Source of the DNA: Fluviicola taffensis DSM 16823
GTDB taxonomy: Bacteria; Bacteroidota; Bacteroidia; Flavobacteriales_D; Crocinitomicaceae
Reading direction: 5' to 3'
DNA: 64,000 bases
Assembly: GCF_000194605.1 (NCBI RefSeq)
Contig: NC_015321.1
Location: 186,001-250,000 of the forward strand
The notes beneath the pieces are model-generated. The model was not told the origin of the DNA. It made no database searches and saw only the letters and a program-made list of their open reading frames with translations. Both the position numbers and the translations under genes were made by a program. Shown piece by piece: positions 35,026 to 43,355 of the stretch; the first letter of the stretch is position 1; the number at the start of each line of letters is the position of its first letter.

Positions 35026-36099
35026 ATGAATATTGCACTAATCACAGGGTCTGGAGGATTGATTGGAAGTGAATCAGTTATCTTTTGCGCTGACAAATTT
35101 GATTTAATTATCGGTATTGACAACGATATGCGATCTTATTTCTTTGGAAATGAAGCTTCTACTAATTGGAACGTGGAAGAATTGAAAAATAACTATTCCA
35201 ATTACAAACACTACAACATAGATATTCGCGACCATGCTGGTTTGGAAAAAATCTTCAGCGAATACGGAAAAGATATCAAATTAATCATTCATGCTGCGGC
35301 TCAACCTTCACATGACTGGGCGGCAAAAGAGCCTTTAACGGATTTCGGAGTAAATGCTACTGGAACGTTGAACATGCTGGAGTTATGCAGAAATCATTGC
35401 CCAGAATCTGTATTCATCTTCACCTCTACAAACAAAGTTTACGGGGATAATCCGAATATCTTGCCTTTAGTAGAATTGGAAAAACGTTGGGAAATTGATG
35501 CTTCTCATCCTTATTTTGAACGAGGAATCGACGAACAAATGTCACTCGATCATACAACACATTCGATTTTCGGAGCGTCAAAAGTGGCGGCTGACGTTTT
35601 GGTTCAAGAGTACGGAAGATATTTCAACATGAACACTGCTGTTTTTAGAGGTGGTTGTTTAACTGGTCCAAATCACTCAGGAGCTAAGTTGCATGGTTTC
35701 CTTTCTTACTTAGTGAAATGCAATTTAAGCGGTGATCATTATACCATTTTCGGATACAAAGGGAAACAGGTGCGAGACAACATTCACAGCTACGATTTGG
35801 TAAATATGTTTTGGCATTTCTACCAAAATCCACGAAAAGGTGAAGTTTATAATGCTGGAGGAAGTCGTTTTTCGAATTGTTCTATGATTGAAGCAATTGA
35901 TGCCATTGAATTGGTTTCTGGTAAGAAAATGAATTATTCGTATACGAACGATAATCGAGTTGGCGACCACATTTGGTACATCAGTGATATTCAAAAATTC
36001 AAAGATCATTATCCCGATTGGAGTTATAAATACGATTTGAATGATATCGTATCACAAATTCATAATTCGATGAAAGGACGCGTTGCAAAAAGCGTTTAG
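35026..36099 (+). CDS. NAD-dependent nucleotide-sugar epimerase (CDP-tyvelose/paratose epimerase-like)
   Basis: The 357-residue extended SDR starts with NAD-binding [14 protein letters not shown] and has the family marks [13 protein letters not shown] and [20 protein letters not shown]. The catalytic Tyr-x3-Lys position reads FGASK (F182, K186), so tyrosine is replaced by phenylalanine; from memory this is usual in this CDP-tyvelose-epimerase-like branch, but it means the reaction is not fully predictable. It makes or modifies a nucleotide sugar for the cluster. It is first in a run of twelve plus-strand genes, four bases before the next. Confidence 0.82.
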   Translation: MNIALITGSGGLIGSESVIFCADKFDLIIGIDNDMRSYFFGNEASTNWNVEELKNNYSNYKHYNIDIRDHAGLEKIFSEYGKDIKLIIHAAAQPSHDWAAKEPLTDFGVNATGTLNMLELCRNHCPESVFIFTSTNKVYGDNPNILPLVELEKRWEIDASHPYFERGIDEQMSLDHTTHSIFGASKVAADVLVQEYGRYFNMNTAVFRGGCLTGPNHSGAKLHGFLSYLVKCNLSGDHYTIFGYKGKQVRDNIHSYDLVNMFWHFYQNPRKGEVYNAGGSRFSNCSMIEAIDAIELVSGKKMNYSYTNDNRVGDHIWYISDIQKFKDHYPDWSYKYDLNDIVSQIHNSMKGRVAKSV

Positions 36100-36102
36100 T
36101 TT

Positions 36103-37248
36103 ATGAAAAAATCAGTGACTTTTATTACACGGAATTATCCTCCTTCTTTGAATATTAATGGGGAATCCGTTTGTGATTTAGTCGAATTTCTTCAACAGAA
36201 TTATCCTGAAATTGAATGCAATATTGTGTTCATTGATATGATAACGGAACACGGCGGACGAAAACGTGAACCTCTTGGAAATCTGATAAAGATTAAAAAT
36301 AAATTTGACCAGAATGTTGGATTTATGCGTTTATTCAAGATGCTTTATGATGGATACATTCTGATCAAGAAAGCGCGAAAAATAAAATCAGATCTTTATA
36401 TTGTTACCACTTCCCCACCCATGTTGCCATTTTGGGCAGCTCGCGGATTGAGAAAAGATCAAAAACGCGCTATTTGGGATTTGGATTTATTTCCAGAAAT
36501 GTTGATGGCAAATGGAAACATCAAACCTGAAAGTCCAATTTACAAGCATATTGTCAAAAAAACATATTCAGATAATCCTGATTTCATTATCGCATTGGGA
36601 CCAAGTCAAGCCAAATATATCACCGAAACTTGCTATAAAAAAGAGATTGCGGTTACCTTATTACCCTGTGGTTCATTTGATGGAGACCCTCCGAAAAGTA
36701 TTCCAGATTGGTACGATGAATCAAAAACAACTATTGGTTATTGCGGAAATGTAAACGATGCTCACAATCCTGATTTCATTAAATACATGATTGATTCGGT
36801 TTTACCTGAATCCCAACAATTAATACTAGCCTTATACGGCAGTAAATCTCCAGCATTAATTGAGTATGCTCAAAATAAACCAGGAGTAATTTTAGTAAAA
36901 TCCGTTCCAAGAGAACAATTGGTTTATATCGATATTCACATGGTGACACTTCTTCCTTCGTTTACTCATTATGCTGTTCCATCAAAAGCTGTAAGTGCCA
37001 TTTCTATGGGTAAATCGATTGTTTTTTGCGGTAATCAGGAAGCTGATAATTGGGTCATGTTTAAAGATGCCGCTTGGTTTATTCCAGATAGTCATGAAAT
37101 GCATGTTGAAATTCAAAAATTCTGTCAGAATATTACAACAGATTTGATTCAACAGAAAGCAGAAAGAGCAGTTATTTATTCGAAAGAATTAACGCAAATG
37201 GTAAACGATTCTTACCGTTTCATTGGAAATTATATTACTCAGTCATAA
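36103..37248 (+). CDS. Glycosyltransferase family 4-like protein
   Basis: The 381-residue protein is a GT-B fold glycosyltransferase, starting MKKSVTFITRNYPPSLNING. The donor-side region contains GYCGNVNDAHNP and ALYGSKSPALIEYA followed by SVPREQLVYIDIHMVTLLPS, typical of WbuB-like GT4 enzymes. It probably adds one sugar to a lipid-linked surface-glycan precursor in the cytoplasm. The gene is three bases after the epimerase. Donor and acceptor are unknown. Confidence 0.85.
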   Translation: MKKSVTFITRNYPPSLNINGESVCDLVEFLQQNYPEIECNIVFIDMITEHGGRKREPLGNLIKIKNKFDQNVGFMRLFKMLYDGYILIKKARKIKSDLYIVTTSPPMLPFWAARGLRKDQKRAIWDLDLFPEMLMANGNIKPESPIYKHIVKKTYSDNPDFIIALGPSQAKYITETCYKKEIAVTLLPCGSFDGDPPKSIPDWYDESKTTIGYCGNVNDAHNPDFIKYMIDSVLPESQQLILALYGSKSPALIEYAQNKPGVILVKSVPREQLVYIDIHMVTLLPSFTHYAVPSKAVSAISMGKSIVFCGNQEADNWVMFKDAAWFIPDSHEMHVEIQKFCQNITTDLIQQKAERAVIYSKELTQMVNDSYRFIGNYITQS

Positions 37249-37253
37249 GAAGT

Positions 37254-38120
37254 ATGATAAAAGCAGCATTGGCAATCCGCAATTTTATTAGTTCGTTTTC
37301 ACAATTTGTGTTATCATTTTTCAAGATTTTGTTTTTATCAAAATGGTTCAAAAAATTCCCTCCAAATAATGGTGATACCATCGCATTACTAGCAAATGGA
37401 CCTTCATTGAATAGCGCTTTAGAGAAAATAAAAAAAGAGGAATTCCCCTCTAACATAATGGTGACTAATTTCTTTTGTAATTCCGAATTATATCAAGAAT
37501 TAAAACCCAATTATTATGTGATTTGTGACCCTTCTTTTGTAAATCTACCAGAAGGCGATTCCGTTTTCAAAGATTTTTACAGAAATTTATATGAAAAAAC
37601 AACTTGGGAGTTGACCTTTTTTGTACCGTATAAAAGTCTCAAAAAAGCACAAAAAATCATTCAGGAACTACAATTTTTTAATGAAAAAATTACAATTAGT
37701 GGTTATAACAATGTGAATTTCAACGGTGATAATTGGTTTAACTACTTCTTTTTCAAATTAGGACTAGGTATGCCACGACCAACAACCGTGGCGATCCCGG
37801 CGCTTATGCTTGCCATTCAGATGAAATACAAAAAAATAAAAATTGCAGGAATAGATTTGAATCAGCATCAGGACATCATCGTTGATGCAAAAAACATCGT
37901 TTGTCTCAAATCAACTCATTTTTATGACGATGAAATTACTTACAAACCTTTTTATAAAGACAAAAGTCAAAACAGAACATTTACGTCCTCCGAAATCTTC
38001 CTGATTTTTCACCATTTCTTCTATTCATTTGATATAATTGCTAAATTTGCTATCAACCAAAATATTGAAATAATCAATTATTCAAGTGAATCATTTTTAG
38101 ACCAATTTAAAAAAATATAA
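37254..38120 (+). CDS. GT42 sialyltransferase/DUF115-like protein (putative nonulosonate transferase)
   Basis: The 288-residue protein has an N-terminal hydrophobic segment, then ALLANGPSLNSALEKI (about residues 44-59), matching the N-G-P-S-L nucleotide-binding loop shared by GT42 sialyltransferases (CstII type) and DUF115/MptE-like proteins. Further common points are TTVAIPALMLAIQMKYKKIK followed by AGIDL (198-202) and a later histidine H222 in STHFYDDE. GT42 enzymes use CMP-sialic acid. The cluster makes a CMP-nonulosonate (pseF, pseI), so a role as the transferase is attractive. It is inferred from motif and context, not proven; DUF115 is the alternative. Confidence 0.6.
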   Translation: MIKAALAIRNFISSFSQFVLSFFKILFLSKWFKKFPPNNGDTIALLANGPSLNSALEKIKKEEFPSNIMVTNFFCNSELYQELKPNYYVICDPSFVNLPEGDSVFKDFYRNLYEKTTWELTFFVPYKSLKKAQKIIQELQFFNEKITISGYNNVNFNGDNWFNYFFFKLGLGMPRPTTVAIPALMLAIQMKYKKIKIAGIDLNQHQDIIVDAKNIVCLKSTHFYDDEITYKPFYKDKSQNRTFTSSEIFLIFHHFFYSFDIIAKFAINQNIEIINYSSESFLDQFKKI

Positions 38121-38785
38121 TGGGAGTAATCAATTTTGGTATTAACAGACCTTTGGTAGAAAAATTGGCAAAGGAATTTAACATAAACAACTTCATTGAA
38201 ACAGGAACATATTTAGGCGGAACGAGCTCTTGGGCTGCTACTATTTTCAAAGAAGTTCATACCATTGAAATTAGTGAGGAAATATTCAACGAAACTTCCA
38301 ATAAGTTTAAACATATCAAAAATCTTCATTTCAATTTAGGAGACAGCAAAACCGTTTTACCTCAAATTATTCCATCTATAAAAGGCAGTGCTGTTTTTTG
38401 GTTAGACGGGCATTGGTGTGGAAGAAATACAGGTGGTAAATACAATGAATGTCCAATTATGGACGAATTGGAACAAGCAAGCAAGGTAAAAGATTCTGTT
38501 ATTTTAATTGATGATTTGAGGTATTTCCTAGGTCCAAATCCGCATGATCATGGCGAAAATTACCCAACTATTGATTCAGTTATGCGCTATTTGATGCAAG
38601 AACTACCAACTAATTTTATCACCTTTCATGATGACACGTTAATTTGCGCACCAGTTGCTTATAAAAAAGTGATTGATGAAAATTGGTTGGAAACCTATTC
38701 CAAAAGATTTCCAAGATCTTACAAGTCTTTAGTTTCTAAAATGTGGTGGCGAATTAAGCGAGGTGATTTTAATTTCAGTAAGTAA
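38120..38785 (+). CDS. SAM-dependent methyltransferase-like protein
   Basis: The 221-residue protein has a Rossmann-like core: FIETGTYLGGTSSWAATIF (about residues 25-43, SAM-binding-type glycine loop), VHTIEISEEIF (acidic residue at the end of strand two) and VILIDDLRYF. It resembles small class I methyltransferases found in surface-glycan clusters. It overlaps the previous gene by one base. The target could be a sugar of the glycan, but no specific family is recognised, so other SAM-fold roles remain open. Confidence 0.65.
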   Translation: MGVINFGINRPLVEKLAKEFNINNFIETGTYLGGTSSWAATIFKEVHTIEISEEIFNETSNKFKHIKNLHFNLGDSKTVLPQIIPSIKGSAVFWLDGHWCGRNTGGKYNECPIMDELEQASKVKDSVILIDDLRYFLGPNPHDHGENYPTIDSVMRYLMQELPTNFITFHDDTLICAPVAYKKVIDENWLETYSKRFPRSYKSLVSKMWWRIKRGDFNFSK

Positions 38786-38977
38786 ATCCAATGGACTTTA
38801 AAATGAAGATGGCTTCATCAATAAAATTACGAAACAATTATTCCAAGTAGACGCTCTCTTTTTTGAATATCTAAAGCAGGTATCAAGAGTTTAAATAGAT
38901 GAATAACTGATTTGGTAAGAATTTGATAGCTTGACTCTTCATTTCTTTTGGTATTTTTAAATTTCAAAACAATACAA

Positions 38978-39988
38978 GTGGAAAACAAATCAATCCTTAT
39001 TACTGGAGGAACTGGCTCACTAGGTAAAGCACTTACTAAGCATATCTTAACCCAATACCCAAAAATCAAGCGTTTAGTAATCTTTTCGAGGGATGAGCAA
39101 AAACAATTCGAAATGGAACAAGATTTTCCAGCTAGAATTTTCCCTCAAATTCGCTACTTCATTGGTGATGTACGTGATATGGAAAGACTTGAAAGGGCTT
39201 TTTCAGACATTGACTACGTAATTCACGCTGCAGCAATGAAACATGTACATATTGCTGAATACAATCCAGATGAATGTGTGAAAACGAATGTTGGTGGCGC
39301 AGAAAATGTTATTAAAGCAGCATTAAAAACCAACGTTTCTCATGTGGTTGCACTATCTACAGACAAAGCATGCGCACCTATCAATTTATACGGTGCTACC
39401 AAATTGACTTCTGATAAATTATTTGTGGCAGCTAATAATATCCGTGGTAAAAAAGATGTCAAATTTTCGGTAGTGCGTTATGGAAACGTCATGGGTTCAA
39501 ATGGTTCCGTGATTCCATTCTTTCTGAAAAGAAAAAAAGCAGACAATACTTTACCAATAACGGTTGAAAGTATGACACGTTTCAATATATCCCTGCAAGG
39601 TGGAGTAGATATGGTCATGCATGCACTTCAAACAGCTTGGGGAGGAGAAATTTTCGTTCCTAAAATTCCATCTTATCGCATTTTAGATGTCGCAGAAGCA
39701 ATCGGGCCTGATTGTGAAAAACCTGTAGTTGGAATAAGACCTGGAGAAAAAATTCACGAAGAAATGATTACTTCTTCCGATTCATTTTTCACTTACGATT
39801 TGGGAAAATACTATGCCATAATTCCGCAAACACCTAATTGGAAAATAACGGATTTTATACAGCAATTTGATGCCACCAAAGTTGAAGAAGGTTTTTCTTA
39901 TACTTCCGATAAAAATTCCCAATGGGAAACAATCGATAGCCTTAGAAATTTGATTAAAGAACACGTTGATCCGACATTTGAACTATGA
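38978..39988 (+). CDS. pseB: UDP-GlcNAc 4,6-dehydratase (inverting), PseB
   Basis: PseB starts pseudaminic-acid synthesis by dehydrating and C5-inverting UDP-GlcNAc. The 336-residue SDR protein has ILITGGTGSLGKALTKHIL (NAD-binding), IHAAAMKHVHIAEYNP and the catalytic LSTDKACAPINLYGATK, which match short soluble FlaA1/PseB proteins rather than the membrane-bound FlaA2/CapD type. I use the GTG at 38978 (VENKSILITGG); a TTG ten codons earlier is the alternative, and no ATG is available. The 190-base gap before it is the largest within the cluster and could hold a separate promoter. It overlaps pseC by four bases. Confidence 0.9.
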   Translation: MENKSILITGGTGSLGKALTKHILTQYPKIKRLVIFSRDEQKQFEMEQDFPARIFPQIRYFIGDVRDMERLERAFSDIDYVIHAAAMKHVHIAEYNPDECVKTNVGGAENVIKAALKTNVSHVVALSTDKACAPINLYGATKLTSDKLFVAANNIRGKKDVKFSVVRYGNVMGSNGSVIPFFLKRKKADNTLPITVESMTRFNISLQGGVDMVMHALQTAWGGEIFVPKIPSYRILDVAEAIGPDCEKPVVGIRPGEKIHEEMITSSDSFFTYDLGKYYAIIPQTPNWKITDFIQQFDATKVEEGFSYTSDKNSQWETIDSLRNLIKEHVDPTFEL

Positions 39989-41181
39989 GTAAAATCATTC
40001 CATATGGAAGACAGGAAATAACTCAAGATGACATTCAAGCGGTTATTGAAACCTTACAATCCGATTTTTTAACCCAAGGACCACAAATAGCGGCATTCGA
40101 AATCGCATTTGCAACTTATGTTGGTTCAAAATATGCTATTGCTGTAAGTAATGGTACAGCAGCTCTTCATCTAGCTGTAATGGCTTTAGGAATTCAGGAG
40201 GATGAATATGTCATTTGTACCCCCATTACCTTTGCAGCTTCTATTAATTGTGTAAAATACTGCGGAGGACAAGTTTTATTTGCAGATATCGATCCTGAAA
40301 CTTATTTAATGGATCTCGAATCGGTTAAATCAGTCATCAAAAACAACCCCGATAAAAAAATAAGGGGAATCATTCCCGTTGATTTTGCAGGACGAGTTCC
40401 CCAATTAGATTCCTTTCGAAAATTCGCTGATGAACAACAACTTTGGATTATCGAAGATGCTTGTCATTCTCCAGGAGGATTTTTTACAGATCAGAACAAT
40501 CAGCAACAAACTGCAGGAAATGGTCTTTTTGCAGAATTATCCGTATTCTCGTTTCACCCTGTAAAACACATTGCAACTGGTGAAGGCGGAATGATTACAA
40601 CCAATGATGAAAACCTATACCAGCGATTATTAACACTACGCACTCACGGAATTACTCGAAATGCAAATATCTTTGAAAACTCTGTTGAATTTGCCATTGG
40701 AAATAGTGTTTCAACTGGTGAATTTCCGCTTTGGTACATGGAAATGCAAGAATTGGGTTATAATTACCGAATTACCGATTTTCAAGCAGCACTTGGAATT
40801 TCTCAATTGAAGCGCGCTGAACAAAATTTATCCAAACGTCGAAGTATTGCTCAGAAATATACCAATTCTTTGAACTCAACACCAGGAATCATTCATTCCT
40901 CTGGATTGATTGAAGGACACGCATACCACCTTTTTATCTTGGAAGTGACAGATCGAAAAGGATTGTATGATTTCTTACGAAAAAAGGGAATTTATGCTCA
41001 AATTCATTACATTCCCGTTCATTTAATGCCTTATTACAAAAAACAAGGTTGGAAAGAGGGTGATTTACCACATGCTGAAAATTATTATTCCAGATGTATT
41101 AGTATCCCCATGTTTCCAAGCTTAAAAGAGGATGAAATTAAAACCGTTATTTCAAGTATCAAAGAATTTTACACGAATTAA
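39985..41181 (+). CDS. pseC: Pseudaminic-acid pathway aminotransferase PseC
   Basis: PseC is the PLP-dependent aminotransferase that puts the 4-amino group on the PseB product. The 398-residue DegT/DnrJ/EryC1-family protein has NGTAALHLAVMALG (PLP phosphate binding), EDACHSPGG (aspartate contacting the PLP ring) and FSFHPVKHIATGEGG with the Schiff-base lysine (about residue 194). Its start MSKIIPYGRQEITQDD is typical. The overlap with pseB and adjacency to pseF and pseH make PseC more likely than other sugar aminotransferases of this family. Confidence 0.92.
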   Translation: MSKIIPYGRQEITQDDIQAVIETLQSDFLTQGPQIAAFEIAFATYVGSKYAIAVSNGTAALHLAVMALGIQEDEYVICTPITFAASINCVKYCGGQVLFADIDPETYLMDLESVKSVIKNNPDKKIRGIIPVDFAGRVPQLDSFRKFADEQQLWIIEDACHSPGGFFTDQNNQQQTAGNGLFAELSVFSFHPVKHIATGEGGMITTNDENLYQRLLTLRTHGITRNANIFENSVEFAIGNSVSTGEFPLWYMEMQELGYNYRITDFQAALGISQLKRAEQNLSKRRSIAQKYTNSLNSTPGIIHSSGLIEGHAYHLFILEVTDRKGLYDFLRKKGIYAQIHYIPVHLMPYYKKQGWKEGDLPHAENYYSRCISIPMFPSLKEDEIKTVISSIKEFYTN

Positions 41182-41199
41182 AAATCAATTCATTGGATT

Positions 41200-41886
41200 G
41201 TGGCAAGATTAGCAATAATACCAGCTCGCGGAGGAAGTAAACGAATTCCTCGGAAAAATATCAAATCTTTTTTAGGAAGACCAATGATTGCATATGCCAT
41301 TGAAAATGCATTGGAGTCTGGATTATTTGATGAAGTTATGGTATCGACTGATGACCAAGAAATAGCTTCCATTGCAAAAGATTACGGTGCATCCGTTCCT
41401 TTTATGAGGAGCCTTGAAAATAGCAATGATTTTGCTGGAACTTTTGAAGTTATCGAAGAGGTCATATTGGAATATCGAAAATTAAATCGATTTTTTGAAG
41501 AGACTTGTTGCATTTATCCTTGTACACCATTGCTTCAGATAAAAGATTTGACTGTCGCGTACCATACATTGATTGAAGACCATTATTATTCGGTTTATCC
41601 AATTGTTTCCTATTCTACTCCTATTCAAAGAGCATTAAAAGTTTCAGAAGAAAAGTTAGAATACATAAATCCTGAACATCGCTTTACAAGATCACAGGAC
41701 TTGGAAAAATCCTATTACGATTCAGGTCAATTTTACTGGATGAAAATAGATCCTATAATTCAACAAAAAGGAATTTTTACAGACAATACAGGCTACATTA
41801 TTTTGGATGAGCTTTTTGTTCAGGATATTGATAATGAAACGGACTGGAAATTAGCTGAATTGAAATATAAACTACTCAAAGCTTAG
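41200..41886 (+). CDS. pseF: CMP-pseudaminic acid synthetase PseF
   Basis: PseF activates pseudaminic acid with CTP. The 228-residue protein has the cytidylyltransferase loop LAIIPARGGSKRIPRKNIK at its N-terminus, VMVSTDDQEIASIA and IYPCTPLL, and the PseF-typical RFTRSQDLEKSYYDSGQFYW near the end. It starts at a GTG (41200); no ATG is available before the nucleotide-binding loop. CMP-sialic acid synthetase NeuA is the close alternative, but pseB and pseC upstream decide for PseF. Confidence 0.92.
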   Translation: MARLAIIPARGGSKRIPRKNIKSFLGRPMIAYAIENALESGLFDEVMVSTDDQEIASIAKDYGASVPFMRSLENSNDFAGTFEVIEEVILEYRKLNRFFEETCCIYPCTPLLQIKDLTVAYHTLIEDHYYSVYPIVSYSTPIQRALKVSEEKLEYINPEHRFTRSQDLEKSYYDSGQFYWMKIDPIIQQKGIFTDNTGYIILDELFVQDIDNETDWKLAELKYKLLKA

Positions 41887-41889
41887 CAA

Positions 41890-42786
41890 ATGAATACTTC
41901 TAAAACCGATTTAGTTGTCAAAAACAAATATGGCTACCTAGAAATTGCAGAAAAACCAACTCCGAAAGAACTGGAAAAATACTATGCTGAAACTTATTTC
42001 CAAACCAGCCAAGGTGCTTATGAAGCTATTTATTCGAAAGATGAATTGCAGTTTTTTGACAATTCCAACCACTTAAAATCAGAAGTTATCGCTGATTTTT
42101 TTAAAACAGATAGAAAATCAAAACGGAAACTACTAGACGTTGGTTGCGGTGAAGGTTTTTCCATGAATTACTTTTTCAAACAAGGCTGGGAAGTTACCGG
42201 AATTGATTATTCCTTTGACGGTGTACAGAAACAAAATCCTGCAATGGAATCTTTTGTTCTACAAGGAGATATTTACATGCGCATTGAGGAACTGATTGAA
42301 AAGGGAGAACAATACGACGTGATTTTAATTTTGAATGTGTTGGAACATGTCATTGACCCTGTTTTGGTCTTGAAACAACTCCGTAAATTAGTTTCTACTG
42401 GTGGTTTATTAATTATTTTAGTTCCTAATGATTTTTCGGCTTTACAAGAGAACCTTTTGGCAGATCAGAAAATATCCAAGAAATTTTGGGTAAAAACACC
42501 AGATCATTTAAATTATTTCTCGAAAGAATCATTAATAGCCCTTTGCGAAGATCATCAATTCAAATTCCACAAATGTCTATCCGATTTTCCAATAGATTAC
42601 TTTTTAGCCAACCCCGATAGCAATTACATTGAGGATGGAAAAAAAGGAAAGAATTGTCACCAGGCTCGCATGTGGCTGGATAATCTACATTGCTCCATCT
42701 CAATTCAAAAAACAATCGAACTATACGAGGCATTTGCAAATTTAGGTTCTGGAAGACAATTAACCGCTTATTTCACCAAGCCATGA
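41890..42786 (+). CDS. Class I SAM-dependent methyltransferase
   Basis: The 298-residue protein has the SAM-binding loop LLDVGCGEGFSMNYFFKQGW (about residues 80-99), acidic GIDYSFDGV, and LILNVLEHVIDP typical of methyltransferase type 11/23 proteins. A ~30-residue N-terminal segment reads like a degraded zinc-ribbon-free leader (KNKYGYLEIAEKPTPKELEKYY). It sits between pseF and pseH and overlaps pseH by four bases, so the methylation of a pathway sugar or of the final nonulosonate is plausible. Its substrate is unknown. Confidence 0.85.
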   Translation: MNTSKTDLVVKNKYGYLEIAEKPTPKELEKYYAETYFQTSQGAYEAIYSKDELQFFDNSNHLKSEVIADFFKTDRKSKRKLLDVGCGEGFSMNYFFKQGWEVTGIDYSFDGVQKQNPAMESFVLQGDIYMRIEELIEKGEQYDVILILNVLEHVIDPVLVLKQLRKLVSTGGLLIILVPNDFSALQENLLADQKISKKFWVKTPDHLNYFSKESLIALCEDHQFKFHKCLSDFPIDYFLANPDSNYIEDGKKGKNCHQARMWLDNLHCSISIQKTIELYEAFANLGSGRQLTAYFTKP

Positions 42787-43355
42787 GTTACTCAAATTAT
42801 TTGAATAACACTTCTTATTCGCTTAATGGCTTTCAGGTAACTCCGATGAGAGAAAGCGATATTTATTTAATCAAGGATTGGAGAAATGCACAGCTTGATG
42901 TATTAAGACAAACCAAATTGATCAGTAATGAAGACCAATCAAATTATTATCAATCAGTTGTAAAATCAAGTTTCGAAAAAGAACAACCTTCCATTATGCT
43001 TTTTAGCTTTCTCCACTTGGGTGAATGTATTGGTTATGGCGGCTTGACAAATATTCATTGGCAAGACAAACGTGTTGAATTATCTTTTCTTGTGAATCCT
43101 GTTCATACTAGAGATCCTGAAATTTACGAGCGTGATTTCAAACATTTCATTGAGTTGATGAAAGAAATTACTTTCAAAGAACTTGGTTTTAATCGAATCT
43201 TTACAGAAACATATGATATTCGAGAGAAACATATTCGGATTTTGGAATCGTGTGGGTTTATACTTGAAGGCAGAATGAGGTCTCACGTATGTATTAATGG
43301 TATCTTTGTAGATTCGTTAATACATGGAATATTAAACAAAGATTATGAATTTTAG
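42783..43355 (+). CDS. pseH: GNAT N-acetyltransferase, probable PseH
   Basis: PseH acetylates the 4-amino group of the PseC product. The 190-residue GNAT protein shows the PseH-like pattern MRESDIYLIKDWRN, GECIGYGGLTNIHWQDKR, VELSFLVNP and NRIFTETYDIREKHIRILES, followed by CGFILEGRMRSH. I take the ATG at 42783, which overlaps the methyltransferase stop (ATGA); an in-frame start 31 codons upstream would lie inside that gene and is rejected. It overlaps the next gene by 11 bases. Other sugar acetyltransferases of the same family are possible, but context favours PseH. Confidence 0.82.
   Translation: MSYSNYLNNTSYSLNGFQVTPMRESDIYLIKDWRNAQLDVLRQTKLISNEDQSNYYQSVVKSSFEKEQPSIMLFSFLHLGECIGYGGLTNIHWQDKRVELSFLVNPVHTRDPEIYERDFKHFIELMKEITFKELGFNRIFTETYDIREKHIRILESCGFILEGRMRSHVCINGIFVDSLIHGILNKDYEF

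Noticed and set aside
42690-42782. Longer N-terminus for the PseH-like acetyltransferase.
   Set aside because: It lies in the 3' end of the methyltransferase gene; the ATGA overlap at 42783 is the normal coupled start.
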